From Rhodococcoides kroppenstedtii (lineage in GTDB: Bacteria > Actinomycetota > Actinomycetes > Mycobacteriales > Mycobacteriaceae), in assembly GCF_900111805.1 (NCBI RefSeq), contig NZ_FOJN01000011.1, forward strand, positions 1 through 64,000: a DNA stretch of 64,000 nucleotides. Reading direction: 5' to 3'. Shown here one piece after another: positions 26,109-34,957 of this stretch. Position 1 is the first letter of the stretch, and every line of letters starts with the position of its first letter. The translations under genes were made by a program, and so were the position numbers. The notes under the pieces were generated by a model, which was not told where the DNA came from, did not search any database, and saw nothing but the letters and a program-made list of their open reading frames with translations.

Positions 26109-26668
26109 CCGGACAGAAGGCGCGGATGCTCGCGGGTGAGCCGTACCGCGCGGACGATCCCGAACTGCAGGCCGACGCACTGCGCGCAGCGGAACTGCTG
26201 CACACCTACAACCACTCGGCACCCGGAGATGCCGCCGCACGACGAGCGCTTCTCGAGGAACTGCTCGACGAGGTGGGAGACGGTGTCGAGATCCGGCCAC
26301 CCCTGCAGGCGGACTACGGATACGGAATCCGCATCGGCGCAGGCACGTTCGTGAACTTCGGTGCCGTGCTGCTCGACGTCGGCCGGATCACGATCGGGGC
26401 GGACTGTCAGATCGGGCCGAACGTGCAACTCCTCACCGCCACTCACCCCCTCGAACCCGAAGCCCGACGGGCGAAGTGGGAGTCGGCGGAGCCGATCACG
26501 GTGGGCGACAACGTGTGGCTGGGCGGCGGCGTCATCGTGTGCGCGGGCGTCACGATCGGGGAGAACACGGTGGTCGGGGCCGGGGCCGTCGTGACGACGG
26601 ACCTGCCGCCGAACGTGGTCGCGGTCGGCACGCCGGCGCGGGTGGTCAAGAACCTCCCGACGGACTGA
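26105..26668 (+). CDS. Sugar O-acetyltransferase (maltose/galactoside acetyltransferase family)
   Basis: A 187-residue left-handed beta-helix acetyltransferase. The N-terminal Mac domain begins KARMLAGEPYRADDPEL. Hexapeptide repeats run through VNFGAVLLDVGRITIGADCQ, and the catalytic His is in TATHPL. The end is VGTPARVVKNL, as in LacA/Maa/NodL. It transfers acetyl from acetyl-CoA to a sugar or related hydroxyl compound. Coupled to the amidotransferase upstream. It stops directly at the convergent DUF1905 gene without overlap. Confidence 0.92.
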   Translation: MTGQKARMLAGEPYRADDPELQADALRAAELLHTYNHSAPGDAAARRALLEELLDEVGDGVEIRPPLQADYGYGIRIGAGTFVNFGAVLLDVGRITIGADCQIGPNVQLLTATHPLEPEARRAKWESAEPITVGDNVWLGGGVIVCAGVTIGENTVVGAGAVVTTDLPPNVVAVGTPARVVKNLPTD

Positions 26669-27112
26669 TCAGGACCCGCGGAGCGACGCCACCACGGCCT
26701 CCACGCGGCGGGCGCGGGTATCCGCCCGCTTCGCGTCCGCGACGGAGCGGGCGTGTTCCTTGCGGGCCGACGGGGCGAGCGCGTCGAACGCCGCCCGCAA
26801 GCCTTCCGCGTCCAGGGCCTCGGCGAGCTCGGTGGGGACGTCGACCTCGCGCGGCTGCTCGTCGAGTTCGACGAGGACGTCGACGGTCTGCCCCGCCTCG
26901 ACTCCGAGTTCCGCACGCACGGCCTTGTTCAGGCCGACGAGGTTCTCCCCACCCATCCGGCCGATCCGGACGCGCACGGTCACTCCCCCGATGGTCACCC
27001 GCACCGGCGGGGTCTTGGCGGAGCCGAGCGTCGCGACCTGATCGTCGGTCAGGACGATCGCTGCGGCCGGACCGCGGCGGGCGAGTTCGGTGGTCAGACG
27101 GAGGCCGGTCAC
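26669..27112 (-). CDS. DUF1905 / YdeI-type (OmdA) protein
   Basis: A 147-residue protein with an N-terminal DUF1905 barrel (about 5-90; ELARRGPAAAIVLTDDQVA, IGGVTVRVRIGRMGGENLVG) and a C-terminal YdeI/OmpD-associated helical segment (ALDAEGLRAAFDALAPSARK, then ARRVEAVVASL). Members have been linked to envelope stress or peptide resistance, without a known reaction. GTG at 27112 was chosen because the conserved N-terminal strand follows it; 51 bases separate it from the divergent accD3 start. Confidence 0.85.
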   Translation of the reverse strand: MTGLRLTTELARRGPAAAIVLTDDQVATLGSAKTPPVRVTIGGVTVRVRIGRMGGENLVGLNKAVRAELGVEAGQTVDVLVELDEQPREVDVPTELAEALDAEGLRAAFDALAPSARKEHARSVADAKRADTRARRVEAVVASLRGS

Positions 27113-27163
27113 GCGGCACAACGTAGCGGAGCCGAGGCCGCCGCGCGCGGGATACTGATTCCC

Positions 27164-28678
27164 GTGACGGTCTCCGCGCGCGCACTGATCGACCTCGTGG
27201 TCGACCCCGGCACCTACGTGTCGCTCGACGAGCCCCCGACGTACGGGCCCGTGTCCGACGCCTATCGCACCGACTTGCGACGCGCCCGCGAGCGCAGCGG
27301 GGTCGACGAGTCCGCCCTCACCGGCGACGCGACCGTCGGCGGGACGGCGGTGACCCTGATCGTCGGCGAGTTCTCGTTCCTCGCCGGCTCGATCGGGCAC
27401 GCCGCGGCCGAACGCATCACCGCCGCGATCGAGCACGCCACCGCCCGGGGTCTGCCACTCATCGCCTCGCCGTCGTCGGGCGGGACCCGAATGCAGGAGG
27501 GCACGGTCGCGTTCGTCCGGATGATCACCGTGTCCGCCGCGGTGACCGCGCATCGGGCCGCCGGGTTGCCGTACCTGGTCTATCTCCGCCATCCGACCAC
27601 CGGCGGGGTGTTTGCCTCCTGGGGGTCGCTGGGGCATCTGACGTTCGCCGAACCCGGTGCGCTGGTGGGCTTCCTGGGTCCCCGCGTCTACGAGGCTCTG
27701 TACGGCGCGCCGTTCCCCGAGGGCGTGCAGACGGCGGAGAACCTGGCCCGGACGGGCGTGCTCGACGCGGTGATCGAGTCGGCGGCGCTCCGCGACACTC
27801 TCCGCCGCGTCCTGGCCGTGACGACGCCGGGCGGGCTGCCATCGGCCGATGCGACACCGCCGCCGACAGACGACACCGTGCACGCCGCCTCGGGGAGCGC
27901 CTGGCAGTCCGTGCTCGAGAGTCGTCGACCCGACCGTCCCGGGCTGCGGGAGTTGCTCGCCGTCGCGGCCGACGACGTGACCCTGCTCAGCGGCACCGGC
28001 CACGGCGACGTCGACAGCACCGTGGTGTCCGCGCTGGCACGGTTCCGCGGCCGTCCGTGCGTCGTCTTCGGGCACGACCGCGCGGGCCAGACACCCGAGC
28101 GCACGATGGGTCCGGGCGCGCTGCGCGAGGCTCGCCGCGCGATGCGGCTGGCGGAGGAGCTGCGGTTGCCGCTGGTCACGGTGATCGACACGCTCGGCGC
28201 GTCGCTGTCCCGCGAGGCGGAGGAGCGCGGACTGGCGCCGGAGATCGCCCGGTGCATCGCCGATCTGGTCACCCTGCGCACGCCGACGGTGTCGGTCCTG
28301 CTCGGACAGGGCACGGGCGGTGGGGCCCTCGCCCTGCTGCCGGCGGACCGCACCGTGGCGGCCGCCCACGCCTGGCTCGCCCCGCTGCCGCCGGAGGGGG
28401 CGAGCGCGATCGTCCACCGGGACACCGCCCATGCCGCGGAACTGGCGGAGGCGCAGGGCATTCGGGCCACGGACCTGCGGGCGACCGGGATCGTCGACAC
28501 CGTCGTGGACGAGGGCACCGACGAGGGCACGGCCGCAGGGGACTTCCTCACCCGGATGGGCGACGCGGTGGCGCGTGAACTCGCCGCGACGACAGCGCTG
28601 GGCGAGGACGCGCGCGCGGCGTCACGACGACGACGCTTCCGGCACCTCGGCGTCAGGCCCGCGCCCGGTGGCGCCTGA
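27164..28678 (+). CDS. accD3: Acetyl-CoA carboxyltransferase-like protein AccD3
   Basis: A 504-residue protein with AccD-like and AccA-like carboxyltransferase halves fused. Conserved crotonase-fold stretches include SPSSGGTRMQEGTVAFVRM, PTTGGVFASWGSLGH and EPGALVGFLGPRVYE in the first half, and LLGQGTGGGALALLPADR with PPEGASAIVHRDTAHAAEL in the second. These match the M. tuberculosis AccD3 (Rv0904c) pattern. No zinc-ribbon Cys cluster is visible at the N-terminus. It should move carboxyl from biotin to an acyl-CoA, but the substrate of AccD3 is not settled. GTG start; the last 26 bases overlap the CGNR gene. Confidence 0.9.
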   Translation: MTVSARALIDLVVDPGTYVSLDEPPTYGPVSDAYRTDLRRARERSGVDESALTGDATVGGTAVTLIVGEFSFLAGSIGHAAAERITAAIEHATARGLPLIASPSSGGTRMQEGTVAFVRMITVSAAVTAHRAAGLPYLVYLRHPTTGGVFASWGSLGHLTFAEPGALVGFLGPRVYEALYGAPFPEGVQTAENLARTGVLDAVIESAALRDTLRRVLAVTTPGGLPSADATPPPTDDTVHAASGSAWQSVLESRRPDRPGLRELLAVAADDVTLLSGTGHGDVDSTVVSALARFRGRPCVVFGHDRAGQTPERTMGPGALREARRAMRLAEELRLPLVTVIDTLGASLSREAEERGLAPEIARCIADLVTLRTPTVSVLLGQGTGGGALALLPADRTVAAAHAWLAPLPPEGASAIVHRDTAHAAELAEAQGIRATDLRATGIVDTVVDEGTDEGTAAGDFLTRMGDAVARELAATTALGEDARAASRRRRFRHLGVRPAPGGA

Positions 28679-29168
28679 CGGCGTCTCGGTTGGAACACAC
28701 GGTGCCGCAATACCGTTGGCGGCCGGTCCGGGAGAAGTCGGCGTAGACCCGGGTGCAGTCGGCCGCGGCGCAGCGCCCCAAGCGGTGCATCCCGCGGCCC
28801 ACCAGGTGCAGCGCGGTGCCGACGCTGACGAGCGCGCGGACCACGTCGGCGAGCGGTAGATCCGGATCGCGGTAGTGCAGATGCCACCCGTCGCCGGCGT
28901 GATCGGTCAGGCGCGGGTATGCCGAGGTCTGCGCGAGCAGGGCGTTGAGCGCCTCGGCGCGCCGGGTGTCCGTGGGGGCGTCGACGACGCCAAGCCACTC
29001 GGTGAGGAACGCGCGGGCGCGGCCCAGATCGGTGTGAGCGGAGACCGTGTCGTCGGACATGCCGGCGGCGAGACACCGCTGTTCGAAGTCGGCGACCGTC
29101 GCGGGCGGGTCGTTCACCAGATCGACGGCCATCCGCACCGCGTACTCGCCGTAAGGGTTGAGATGCAC
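28653..29168 (-). CDS. ABATE-domain / CGNR zinc finger regulator
   Basis: A 171-residue protein with an N-terminal ABATE (stress-induced) domain (YGEYAVRMAVDLVNDPPAT onward) and a C-terminal CGNR zinc finger. The finger has Cys ligands in GRCAAADCTRVYAD and RYCGTVCSNRDAVRRHR, where CGNR appears as CSNR. Such proteins are probable transcription factors. GTG at 29168 lies 26 bases from the start of a small divergent gene, so it may be leaderless. Confidence 0.88.
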   Translation of the reverse strand: MHLNPYGEYAVRMAVDLVNDPPATVADFEQRCLAAGMSDDTVSAHTDLGRARAFLTEWLGVVDAPTDTRRAEALNALLAQTSAYPRLTDHAGDGWHLHYRDPDLPLADVVRALVSVGTALHLVGRGMHRLGRCAAADCTRVYADFSRTGRQRYCGTVCSNRDAVRRHRARA

Positions 29169-29194
29169 AAGACCATTACAGCAGACTCGGCGTC

Positions 29195-29338
29195 ATGACC
29201 ACCATCGCCTGCCTGCATCGTTGGACCGAGCTGTCCCGGCACCCGACCAGCGAGGGTGTCGTGATCTACGAACGGTGCCACTGCGGCGAGAACCGCATCG
29301 TGACAGCAACTCTCGTGCGGTCGGTCACGACGGCGTAG
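29195..29338 (+). CDS. Short Cys-containing hypothetical protein (47 aa)
   Basis: ATG at 29195 opens a 48-codon frame ending TAG at 29336-29338: MTTIACLHRWTELSRHPTSE, then GVVIYERCHCGENRIV. The single Cys near the start, the His-Arg-Trp, and the later Cys-His-Cys pattern look like a tiny zinc-binding protein. Similar short proteins occur in actinobacteria from memory, but no function is known. It diverges from the CGNR gene with 26 bases between. Codon use has the usual high third-position GC. Confidence 0.55.
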   Translation: MTTIACLHRWTELSRHPTSEGVVIYERCHCGENRIVTATLVRSVTTA

Positions 29339-29370
29339 GACCGGTTATGAGGACGTCGTGGCACGACAGA

Positions 29371-30045
29371 TCAGGACGACGTGGTCACGATGGTCGGGAC
29401 CATCACCGCCACCGCCACGGCCGACCAGACGTCCTCGACGGCCTTGCGCACGGCCTCGGACGCCCATTGCCCCTCGGCGATCTCCGCCGCCCGCTTCTTG
29501 ATGGACCGCTTGTCCGCACCCGGGAAGACCTTCGGCACCGCGTCGATGGACGACAGCAGTGCCACCAGCGCGCAGGTCCGCGCGTCGGGGTCCCGGCCGT
29601 CCACCAGCACCCAGTGCAGCGTCTCGCGAACCTGCGCCTCGTGCGCCGTGTCCCGGGCGGGCCAGGACGTGGTGGGGAAGAGCCCGAGCACCCGCCCCTT
29701 CTGCTCGTCGACGAAGCCGCGGTCGATCACCCGCGTCAGCACTCTCTCGTGCATAGCCTTGTGCAACTTCTCCACGGCGCTCTTCGGCGTCATGGGCCGT
29801 TTGGCCCCGTCGATCGCGGCCACGGCCTCCTGGAGGATCGGCTCGTCCGGTCGCGGACCCCGCACGGCGAGGCGCCCCTTCTTCACGTCCTCGCTGTCCT
29901 GCGCGACCGTGACCACGCCGGACATCGCGAGTTCGAGGATCACGGCTCCCGCCACCGCCCGCGGAAGCTTGGTGCTGTCGACCACGGGCTTTCCCGAGCC
30001 GTCGTCCAGCAGAAGCAGCAGCAGATCCTCGGCGATCAGGGTCAT
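29371..30045 (-). CDS. GPP34 (GOLPH3) family phosphoprotein
   Basis: A 224-residue mostly helical protein beginning TLIAEDLLLLLLDDGSGKP, then AGAVILELAMSGVV and LVDGRDPDARTCALVALLSS. These are the standard landmarks of bacterial GPP34/GOLPH3 proteins, which bind phosphoinositides in eukaryotes and have no settled role in bacteria. A hydrophobic C-terminal helix (AVAVAVMVPTIV) may associate with membrane. ATG at 30045; 190 bases separate it from the divergent catabolic operon. Confidence 0.92.
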   Translation of the reverse strand: MTLIAEDLLLLLLDDGSGKPVVDSTKLPRAVAGAVILELAMSGVVTVAQDSEDVKKGRLAVRGPRPDEPILQEAVAAIDGAKRPMTPKSAVEKLHKAMHERVLTRVIDRGFVDEQKGRVLGLFPTTSWPARDTAHEAQVRETLHWVLVDGRDPDARTCALVALLSSIDAVPKVFPGADKRSIKKRAAEIAEGQWASEAVRKAVEDVWSAVAVAVMVPTIVTTSS

Positions 30046-30159
30046 GGCTCGACCATACGGACCCCCGACGCGGAACGGGAGGACCCGACGCGACGGACCG
30101 GCCGGCGCGATCCGGACGACGCCCGCGCGAAACGGATAGTGCCCCCGCCGGGCCGTCCG

Positions 30160-30235
30160 TAACGTCCGCCGCCATCAGTGATCCACGACACGTGATCGGC
30201 CCCGATCGCGACGTCACACGGATGGAGGAGGACGA
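30160..30235 (+). promoter_or_regulatory. Upstream control region of the SDR/FMO/ThDP operon
   Basis: The gap between GPP34 and the SDR gene holds a perfect dyad GATCGG-cc-CCGATC at 30194-30207, preceded by two GTGATC strings (30178 and 30192). TAACGT at 30160-30165 is a possible -10, and GGAGGAGG at 30225-30232 is a strong ribosome site for the ATG at 30236. The dyad could be the target of the AraC protein encoded at the far end of the operon or of another repressor. Confidence 0.4.
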
Positions 30236-31042
30236 ATGACAGCAGTCGATCTCACCGGGCGGACCGCCGTCGTCACCGGCGGCGCCACCCTGCTCGGGCG
30301 GGGCGTGGTCGCCGCCCTCGCCGAATCGGGTGCCACCGTCGTGATCGCCGACATCGACGACGAGAACGGCGAGCACGCGGCGGCGGAGGCCGGTGAGTCG
30401 GTGACGTTCCGGCACCTCGACGTCACCGACGACGCGGCGGTGACGGCGTTCATCGGCGCCGTCGTCGATGCGCACGGAGGACTCGACATCGTGGTCAACC
30501 TCGCCGCCGTCTACCTCGACGACGGGTTCGCCACCCCGCGGGCCGACTGGTTGACCGCCCTCGACATCAACGTGGTGTCCATGGTCGCGCTGGTCCAGGC
30601 CGCCCACCCGCACCTGGCGGCCTCACCGCACGCCGCCGTCGTCAACTTCACGTCGATCTCGAGTTCGGTCGCGCAGACCGGGCGCTGGGTCTATCCCGCG
30701 TGCAAGGCCGCGATCGCGCAGCTCACCCGCTCGATGGCCATGGATCTCGCCCCCGACGGCATCCGCGTCAACTCGGTCAGCCCCGGGTGGACGTGGTCGG
30801 CGATCATGGACGGCCTCTCGGGCGGCGACCGCGCGAAGACCGACCGCGTGGCCGCACCTTTCCATCTGACCGGGCGCGTGGGCGATCCGCGGGAAGTCGG
30901 CAACGTCGTCGCCTTCCTCGCCTCCGACGCCGCCTCCGTCGTCACGGGGGCCGACTGGGCCGCCGACGGCGGCTACTCCGCCATGGGCCCGGAACGTGCC
31001 GTGCCCGCCATTCCCCAACTCGCCGAACAGGATCCCGCATGA
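30236..31042 (+). CDS. Short-chain dehydrogenase/reductase (SDR)
   Basis: A 268-residue classical SDR that oxidises or reduces an alcohol/carbonyl with NAD(P). It has the nucleotide motif TGGATLLGRG, the NNAG-equivalent VNLAAVY, Ser in NFTSISSSVAQTG and the catalytic YPACK. The C-terminus is ASDAASVVTGADWAADGGYS. First gene of a tightly coupled plus-strand operon (4-base overlap with the FMO). In an indole-type pathway it could dehydrogenate a dihydrodiol or hydroxy-oxindole; this is inference. Confidence 0.93.
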   Translation: MTAVDLTGRTAVVTGGATLLGRGVVAALAESGATVVIADIDDENGEHAAAEAGESVTFRHLDVTDDAAVTAFIGAVVDAHGGLDIVVNLAAVYLDDGFATPRADWLTALDINVVSMVALVQAAHPHLAASPHAAVVNFTSISSSVAQTGRWVYPACKAAIAQLTRSMAMDLAPDGIRVNSVSPGWTWSAIMDGLSGGDRAKTDRVAAPFHLTGRVGDPREVGNVVAFLASDAASVVTGADWAADGGYSAMGPERAVPAIPQLAEQDPA

Positions 31043-32532
31043 CCACCACACCTCGACTGCTCGTCGGCGTCGTCGGCGCCGGTTTCGCCGGCCTGTCCTC
31101 CGCGCGCGTCCTCTCCGAGCTCGGCCACGACGTCGTCGTCTGGGAGAAGGCCCCCGACGTCGGCGGCGTGTGGAGCGCCACCCGCCGCTACCCGGGTCTG
31201 AAGACCCAGAACAACAAGGGCACCTACGCCCTGTCCGAGATGCCGATGCCGAAGCACTACCCGGAATGGCCCTCTGGAGAACAGGTTCAGGCCTACCTCG
31301 AGGACTACGCCCGGAAGTTCGGCATCCTCTCCGCCGTCGAGTGCGACACCGAGGTGGTCTCCGCAACCCCCGCGGCGACCGGCGGCTGGGACGTGACGAC
31401 GGCGAGCGAGAGAGGCAGCGACACACGCCACGTCGACCACCTCGTGCTCGCCAGCGGCATCTTCTCCGAGCCGTTCGTCCCGCCGTTCGAGGGCCGGGAG
31501 GACTTCCTCGCCGCCGGCGGCGAGATCATGCCCGCGGGCGATCTTCACCACCTCGATCAGGTGGCCGGCAAGCACGCGATGGTGGTGGGCTACGGGAAGT
31601 CCGCCTGCGACATCACCGTCGAGGTCGCCGGCGTCGCCGCGTCGACCACCGTCGTCGCCCGCGAGCTGCTGTGGAAGCTCCCCCGCAAGATCAAGGGCGT
31701 CCTGAACTACAAGTACCTCATGCTCACTCGACTCGGCGAAGGCATCTTCCGGTACCACACCGTCAGCGGGGTGGAGCGCCTGCTGCACGCGCGGAACTCC
31801 CTGATCGCCGGCGGCATGGTCGACAGCGTGGGCTCGGTGACCACCAAGCAGTTGCAGCTCGAGAAGCTCGGCCTGATACCTCTGGGCACGTTCGCCGACA
31901 TCGCCCGCGCCACTGTGTCGTTGGTCAGCGAGGGCTTCTTCGAGGGCGTCGCCGACGGGCGCATCGACGTTCGTCGTGACACCACCGTCATTCGACTGCT
32001 CGAGAAGGACGGACACCCGCACGCCGAACTCTCCGACGGCTCGGTGATCCGCACCGACGTGATCCTGGCCGCGACGGGGTGGCGCCAGACCATCCCGTTC
32101 CTGCCGGACGAGGTGTTGAACCGGTTCACCGACGAGCGTGGCGATTACGTGCTCTACCGCCAGATCCATCCGGTGGGGGTGGAGGATCTGAGCTTCGCCG
32201 GCTACAACTCGTCGTTCTTCTCCCCGCTGTCCGCCGAGGTGTCGGCGCTGTGGATCGGCTCCTTGCTCGGCGGCAACCACACCTTGCCGAGCGACGACGA
32301 CATGCGTCAGCAGGTGGCCACCCGTCTCCGGTGGATGCGCGAACGCACTCGTGGGAACCACGCGCGTGGCACCAACGTCATTCCGTTCTCCGTGCACAAC
32401 ATCGACGAGACGCTGTCCGACATCGGCCTCGGTGTCTCGCGGCTGACCAAGGCGAAGGAATGGCTCCTGCCGGTGAACCCGAGTGACTACCGTGACATCG
32501 TGCAGAAGCTGAAGAAGCGAGTGCGGCGGTGA
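31039..32532 (+). CDS. Flavin-containing monooxygenase-like protein
   Basis: A 497-residue flavoprotein. FAD is bound by GVVGAGFAGLSSARVL and EKAPDVGGVW, and NADPH by VVGYGKSACD near 195. The sequence PGLKTQNNKGTYALSEMPMP and LAATGWRQTIPFLP fit class B flavoprotein monooxygenases (FMO/BVMO). The exact FxGxxxHxxxW fingerprint is not present; a degenerate form reads GDLHHLDQVAGKH. It should insert one oxygen atom into the pathway substrate. The ATG overlaps the SDR stop. Confidence 0.9.
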   Translation: MTTTPRLLVGVVGAGFAGLSSARVLSELGHDVVVWEKAPDVGGVWSATRRYPGLKTQNNKGTYALSEMPMPKHYPEWPSGEQVQAYLEDYARKFGILSAVECDTEVVSATPAATGGWDVTTASERGSDTRHVDHLVLASGIFSEPFVPPFEGREDFLAAGGEIMPAGDLHHLDQVAGKHAMVVGYGKSACDITVEVAGVAASTTVVARELLWKLPRKIKGVLNYKYLMLTRLGEGIFRYHTVSGVERLLHARNSLIAGGMVDSVGSVTTKQLQLEKLGLIPLGTFADIARATVSLVSEGFFEGVADGRIDVRRDTTVIRLLEKDGHPHAELSDGSVIRTDVILAATGWRQTIPFLPDEVLNRFTDERGDYVLYRQIHPVGVEDLSFAGYNSSFFSPLSAEVSALWIGSLLGGNHTLPSDDDMRQQVATRLRWMRERTRGNHARGTNVIPFSVHNIDETLSDIGLGVSRLTKAKEWLLPVNPSDYRDIVQKLKKRVRR

Positions 32533-34181
32533 CAGCAGCCCGGACCGGTCCCGCGGCGGCGGAGACGGTCGACGCCGTCGTCGTCGGGGCGGGCATCAAC
32601 GGCATGGTCGCCGCCGCGGAACTGGCGGGCGCCGGATGGTCGGTGGCGCTGGTCGACGAGCGAGATCGGTTGGGCGGCTTCGTCGCCTCCGACGAACTGA
32701 CGCTCCCCGGTCACGTCCACGACACCTTCAGCTCCTGGCATCCGCTGTTCGTCACCGGCGGTGCGTACGCGGACCTCGGACCCGATCTGCACCGCCACGG
32801 CCTGGCGTATTCCAACACCGACGGTGCGGTCACCGCCGGGATCTCCGACCGCGGCACGGTGGTGGCCCACCGCGATCCGACGGTGACGGCGCAGTCCTTC
32901 GAGCACGACGACGACCGACGCGCGTACGCCGACATGCTGGCCGAGCTGGAGTCGTGGGCACCGCACGCGTTCGGTGCGCTGGGATCGGAACTGCGGCCGG
33001 TCGACCTGGCCCGGCTCGGCGCCGGCGCAGTGCGCGCGCTCGGACGCGACGGCAGCACGGACTTCGTCCGGGTCGCGCTGCAGAGCGGACGAGGTTACGT
33101 CCGAGAACGGTTCTGCGGCTGGGAAGTCGACCAGTTGTGGTCGCCGTGGCTCCTGCACGCAGGCCTGTCCCCCGATCACGCGACCGGCGGGCTGATGCTG
33201 CCGATCATGGCGTTCAGCATGCACGCCGCCGGCCTCCCGGTGGTCACCGGCGGCGCCGGGGAGTTCACCGCCGCGTTCGGACGGCTGCTCGCCGAGCGGG
33301 GAGTCACCGTGGTCACGGGAGAGCCGGTGTCGCACATCGACGTCGCCGACGGCCGGGCCGTCGGGGTCCGCGTCGGCGACCGCCGCATCGCCGCCCGGCG
33401 GGCCGTGCTCGCGTCGTCCTCCACGCCGCGTCTGTACCAGGAGATGCTGGGTGCCGACATCGCTCCGGCCGCCGGCCGACGCGCCGCGGCGCGCCATCGT
33501 CCCGGCCGGGCCGCGATGCAGATCCACCTCGCGCTCGACCGCCCGGTCGAGTGGACGGATTCCCGCCTTCGGGAGGTTCCGCTGATCCACGTCGGCGACG
33601 GCGCCGGGAGTACCGGAATCGCCTGTGCTCAGGCCGAAGCCGGGCTGCTGCCCGCCGAACCCACCGTGGTGGTCGGTCAGCAGGACGTGCTCGATCCGTC
33701 TCGCAGCCCGGCCGGCGCGGCCACCCTGTGGGTGCAGCTGCAGGAGGTGCCGTGGGCGCCGATCGGCGACGCCGCCGACTCCGTCGCCGCCGACGGGACC
33801 TGGACCGAGACCGTCACCGCCGCCTACATCGACCGGGTTCTGGGCCGCATCGAGCGGTACGCCCCGGGCCTGCGGGACTCGGTGATCGGCAGGACGGTCC
33901 TGACCCCCGCGGACCTGACCGCGGCCAATGCCAATGCCGTCCACGGTGATCCGTACGGCGGCGCGGCCGAGATCGACCAGTCGCTGCTGTGGCGGCCGGG
34001 GACCGGCACCGGGCACCGCACCGGCATCGACGGGCTGTTCCACATCGGGGCGTTCACCCACCCGGGTCCCGGATTGGGCGGGGGCTCCGGCCACCTCGTC
34101 GCCCAGCAGCTGATCGCCCCCTCCCCGACCACCCGCGTCGCCACCCGGCTGCGCGGTCTGACCGAAAGGTTCCGACCATGA
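32529..34181 (+). CDS. Phytoene-desaturase-like FAD oxidoreductase
   Basis: A 550-residue FAD protein with the dinucleotide motif VVVGAGINGMVAAAEL and the flavin-monoamine/CrtI-type follow-up VDERDRLGGFVASDEL. The C-terminus has GLFHIGAFTHPGPGLGGGSG, a conserved FAD-contact region of CrtI-like and NAD(P)/FAD oxidoreductases. Carotenoid genes are absent here, so it more likely dehydrogenates a pathway intermediate. The GTG start overlaps the FMO stop by 4 bases, and the next gene overlaps its stop. Confidence 0.88.
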   Translation: MTAARTGPAAAETVDAVVVGAGINGMVAAAELAGAGWSVALVDERDRLGGFVASDELTLPGHVHDTFSSWHPLFVTGGAYADLGPDLHRHGLAYSNTDGAVTAGISDRGTVVAHRDPTVTAQSFEHDDDRRAYADMLAELESWAPHAFGALGSELRPVDLARLGAGAVRALGRDGSTDFVRVALQSGRGYVRERFCGWEVDQLWSPWLLHAGLSPDHATGGLMLPIMAFSMHAAGLPVVTGGAGEFTAAFGRLLAERGVTVVTGEPVSHIDVADGRAVGVRVGDRRIAARRAVLASSSTPRLYQEMLGADIAPAAGRRAAARHRPGRAAMQIHLALDRPVEWTDSRLREVPLIHVGDGAGSTGIACAQAEAGLLPAEPTVVVGQQDVLDPSRSPAGAATLWVQLQEVPWAPIGDAADSVAADGTWTETVTAAYIDRVLGRIERYAPGLRDSVIGRTVLTPADLTAANANAVHGDPYGGAAEIDQSLLWRPGTGTGHRTGIDGLFHIGAFTHPGPGLGGGSGHLVAQQLIAPSPTTRVATRLRGLTERFRP

Positions 34182-34957
34182 CCACCACCCTGGACAGCCT
34201 GCTCACCGACCTCGCCTCGGGTGCCGTCCACGTCGTCGACCTCACCGCCCCGCTGTCGCCCTCGACGCCGGTCCTGCAGTTGCCGGCGCCGTTCGCGAAC
34301 ACCATCCCGCTCTCCCTCGAACCGGTCAGCAACTTCGACGACGACGGTCCCGGCTGGGGCTGGAACAACATCCACACCGGTGAGCACACGGGAACGCATG
34401 TCGACGCGCCGGCACACTGGGCGACGGGCCGCGACGGACACACCGTCGACACCATTCCGCCCGGCCGATTGGTCGGCCCCGCGGTGGTGCTCGACTTCCG
34501 TGACGAGGTCTCCCGCGATCCCGACTTCCTGCTGGAGCCCGCTCATCTCGACGCGCACGTCGCGGAGCACGGTCCGTTGCCGGACGGCGCCTGGCTGGTC
34601 TTCCGGACCGGCTGGAGCGCCCGCAACCACGACGCCGACGCGTTCCTCAACGCCGACGACTCCGGTCCCCACACCCCCGGCGTCTCCGTGGCGGGCGCCG
34701 AGTGGCTGGCGGCGTCGTCGATCACCGGTTTCGCCGTCGAGACCGTCGGGGTCGACGCCGGCCAGGCGGGCGGCATGGACCCGATGTTCCCGGTGCACTA
34801 CCACCTGCTCGGCGCCGACAAGTACGGCGTGACGCAGCTGCAGAACCTCGACCGTCTGCCCGCCACCGGCGCCGTCCTGGTGGTCTCCCCGCTGCCGATC
34901 GTCGGCGGAACCGGTTCGCCTGCACGCGTTCTCGCGTTCGCGCCGGGGGCGGCGTGA
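34178..34957 (+). CDS. Cyclase-family metal hydrolase (isatin hydrolase / kynurenine formamidase fold)
   Basis: A 259-residue PF04199 protein. The metal-binding signature HTGTHVDAPAH is at 70-80, with HTGEH just before and the second-shell region FAVETVGVDAGQAGG later. Family members open amide bonds: kynurenine formamidase, isatin hydrolase and related enzymes. No kynureninase or tryptophan dioxygenase is nearby, so a kynurenine role is weak. The next gene encodes a benzoylformate-decarboxylase-like ThDP enzyme, which would suit isatinate (2-aminophenylglyoxylate), the product of isatin hydrolase. Coupled by 4-base overlaps on both sides. Confidence 0.9.
   Translation: MTTTLDSLLTDLASGAVHVVDLTAPLSPSTPVLQLPAPFANTIPLSLEPVSNFDDDGPGWGWNNIHTGEHTGTHVDAPAHWATGRDGHTVDTIPPGRLVGPAVVLDFRDEVSRDPDFLLEPAHLDAHVAEHGPLPDGAWLVFRTGWSARNHDADAFLNADDSGPHTPGVSVAGAEWLAASSITGFAVETVGVDAGQAGGMDPMFPVHYHLLGADKYGVTQLQNLDRLPATGAVLVVSPLPIVGGTGSPARVLAFAPGAA

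Noticed and set aside
32529-34181. Carotenoid phytoene desaturase (crtI)
   Set aside because: No other carotenoid gene is present and it is coupled inside the aromatic operon; only the FAD fold is shared.
34178-34957. Kynurenine formamidase (kynB) assignment
   Set aside because: The fold fits, but no kynureninase or tryptophan 2,3-dioxygenase gene is near, and the partner is a ThDP enzyme.
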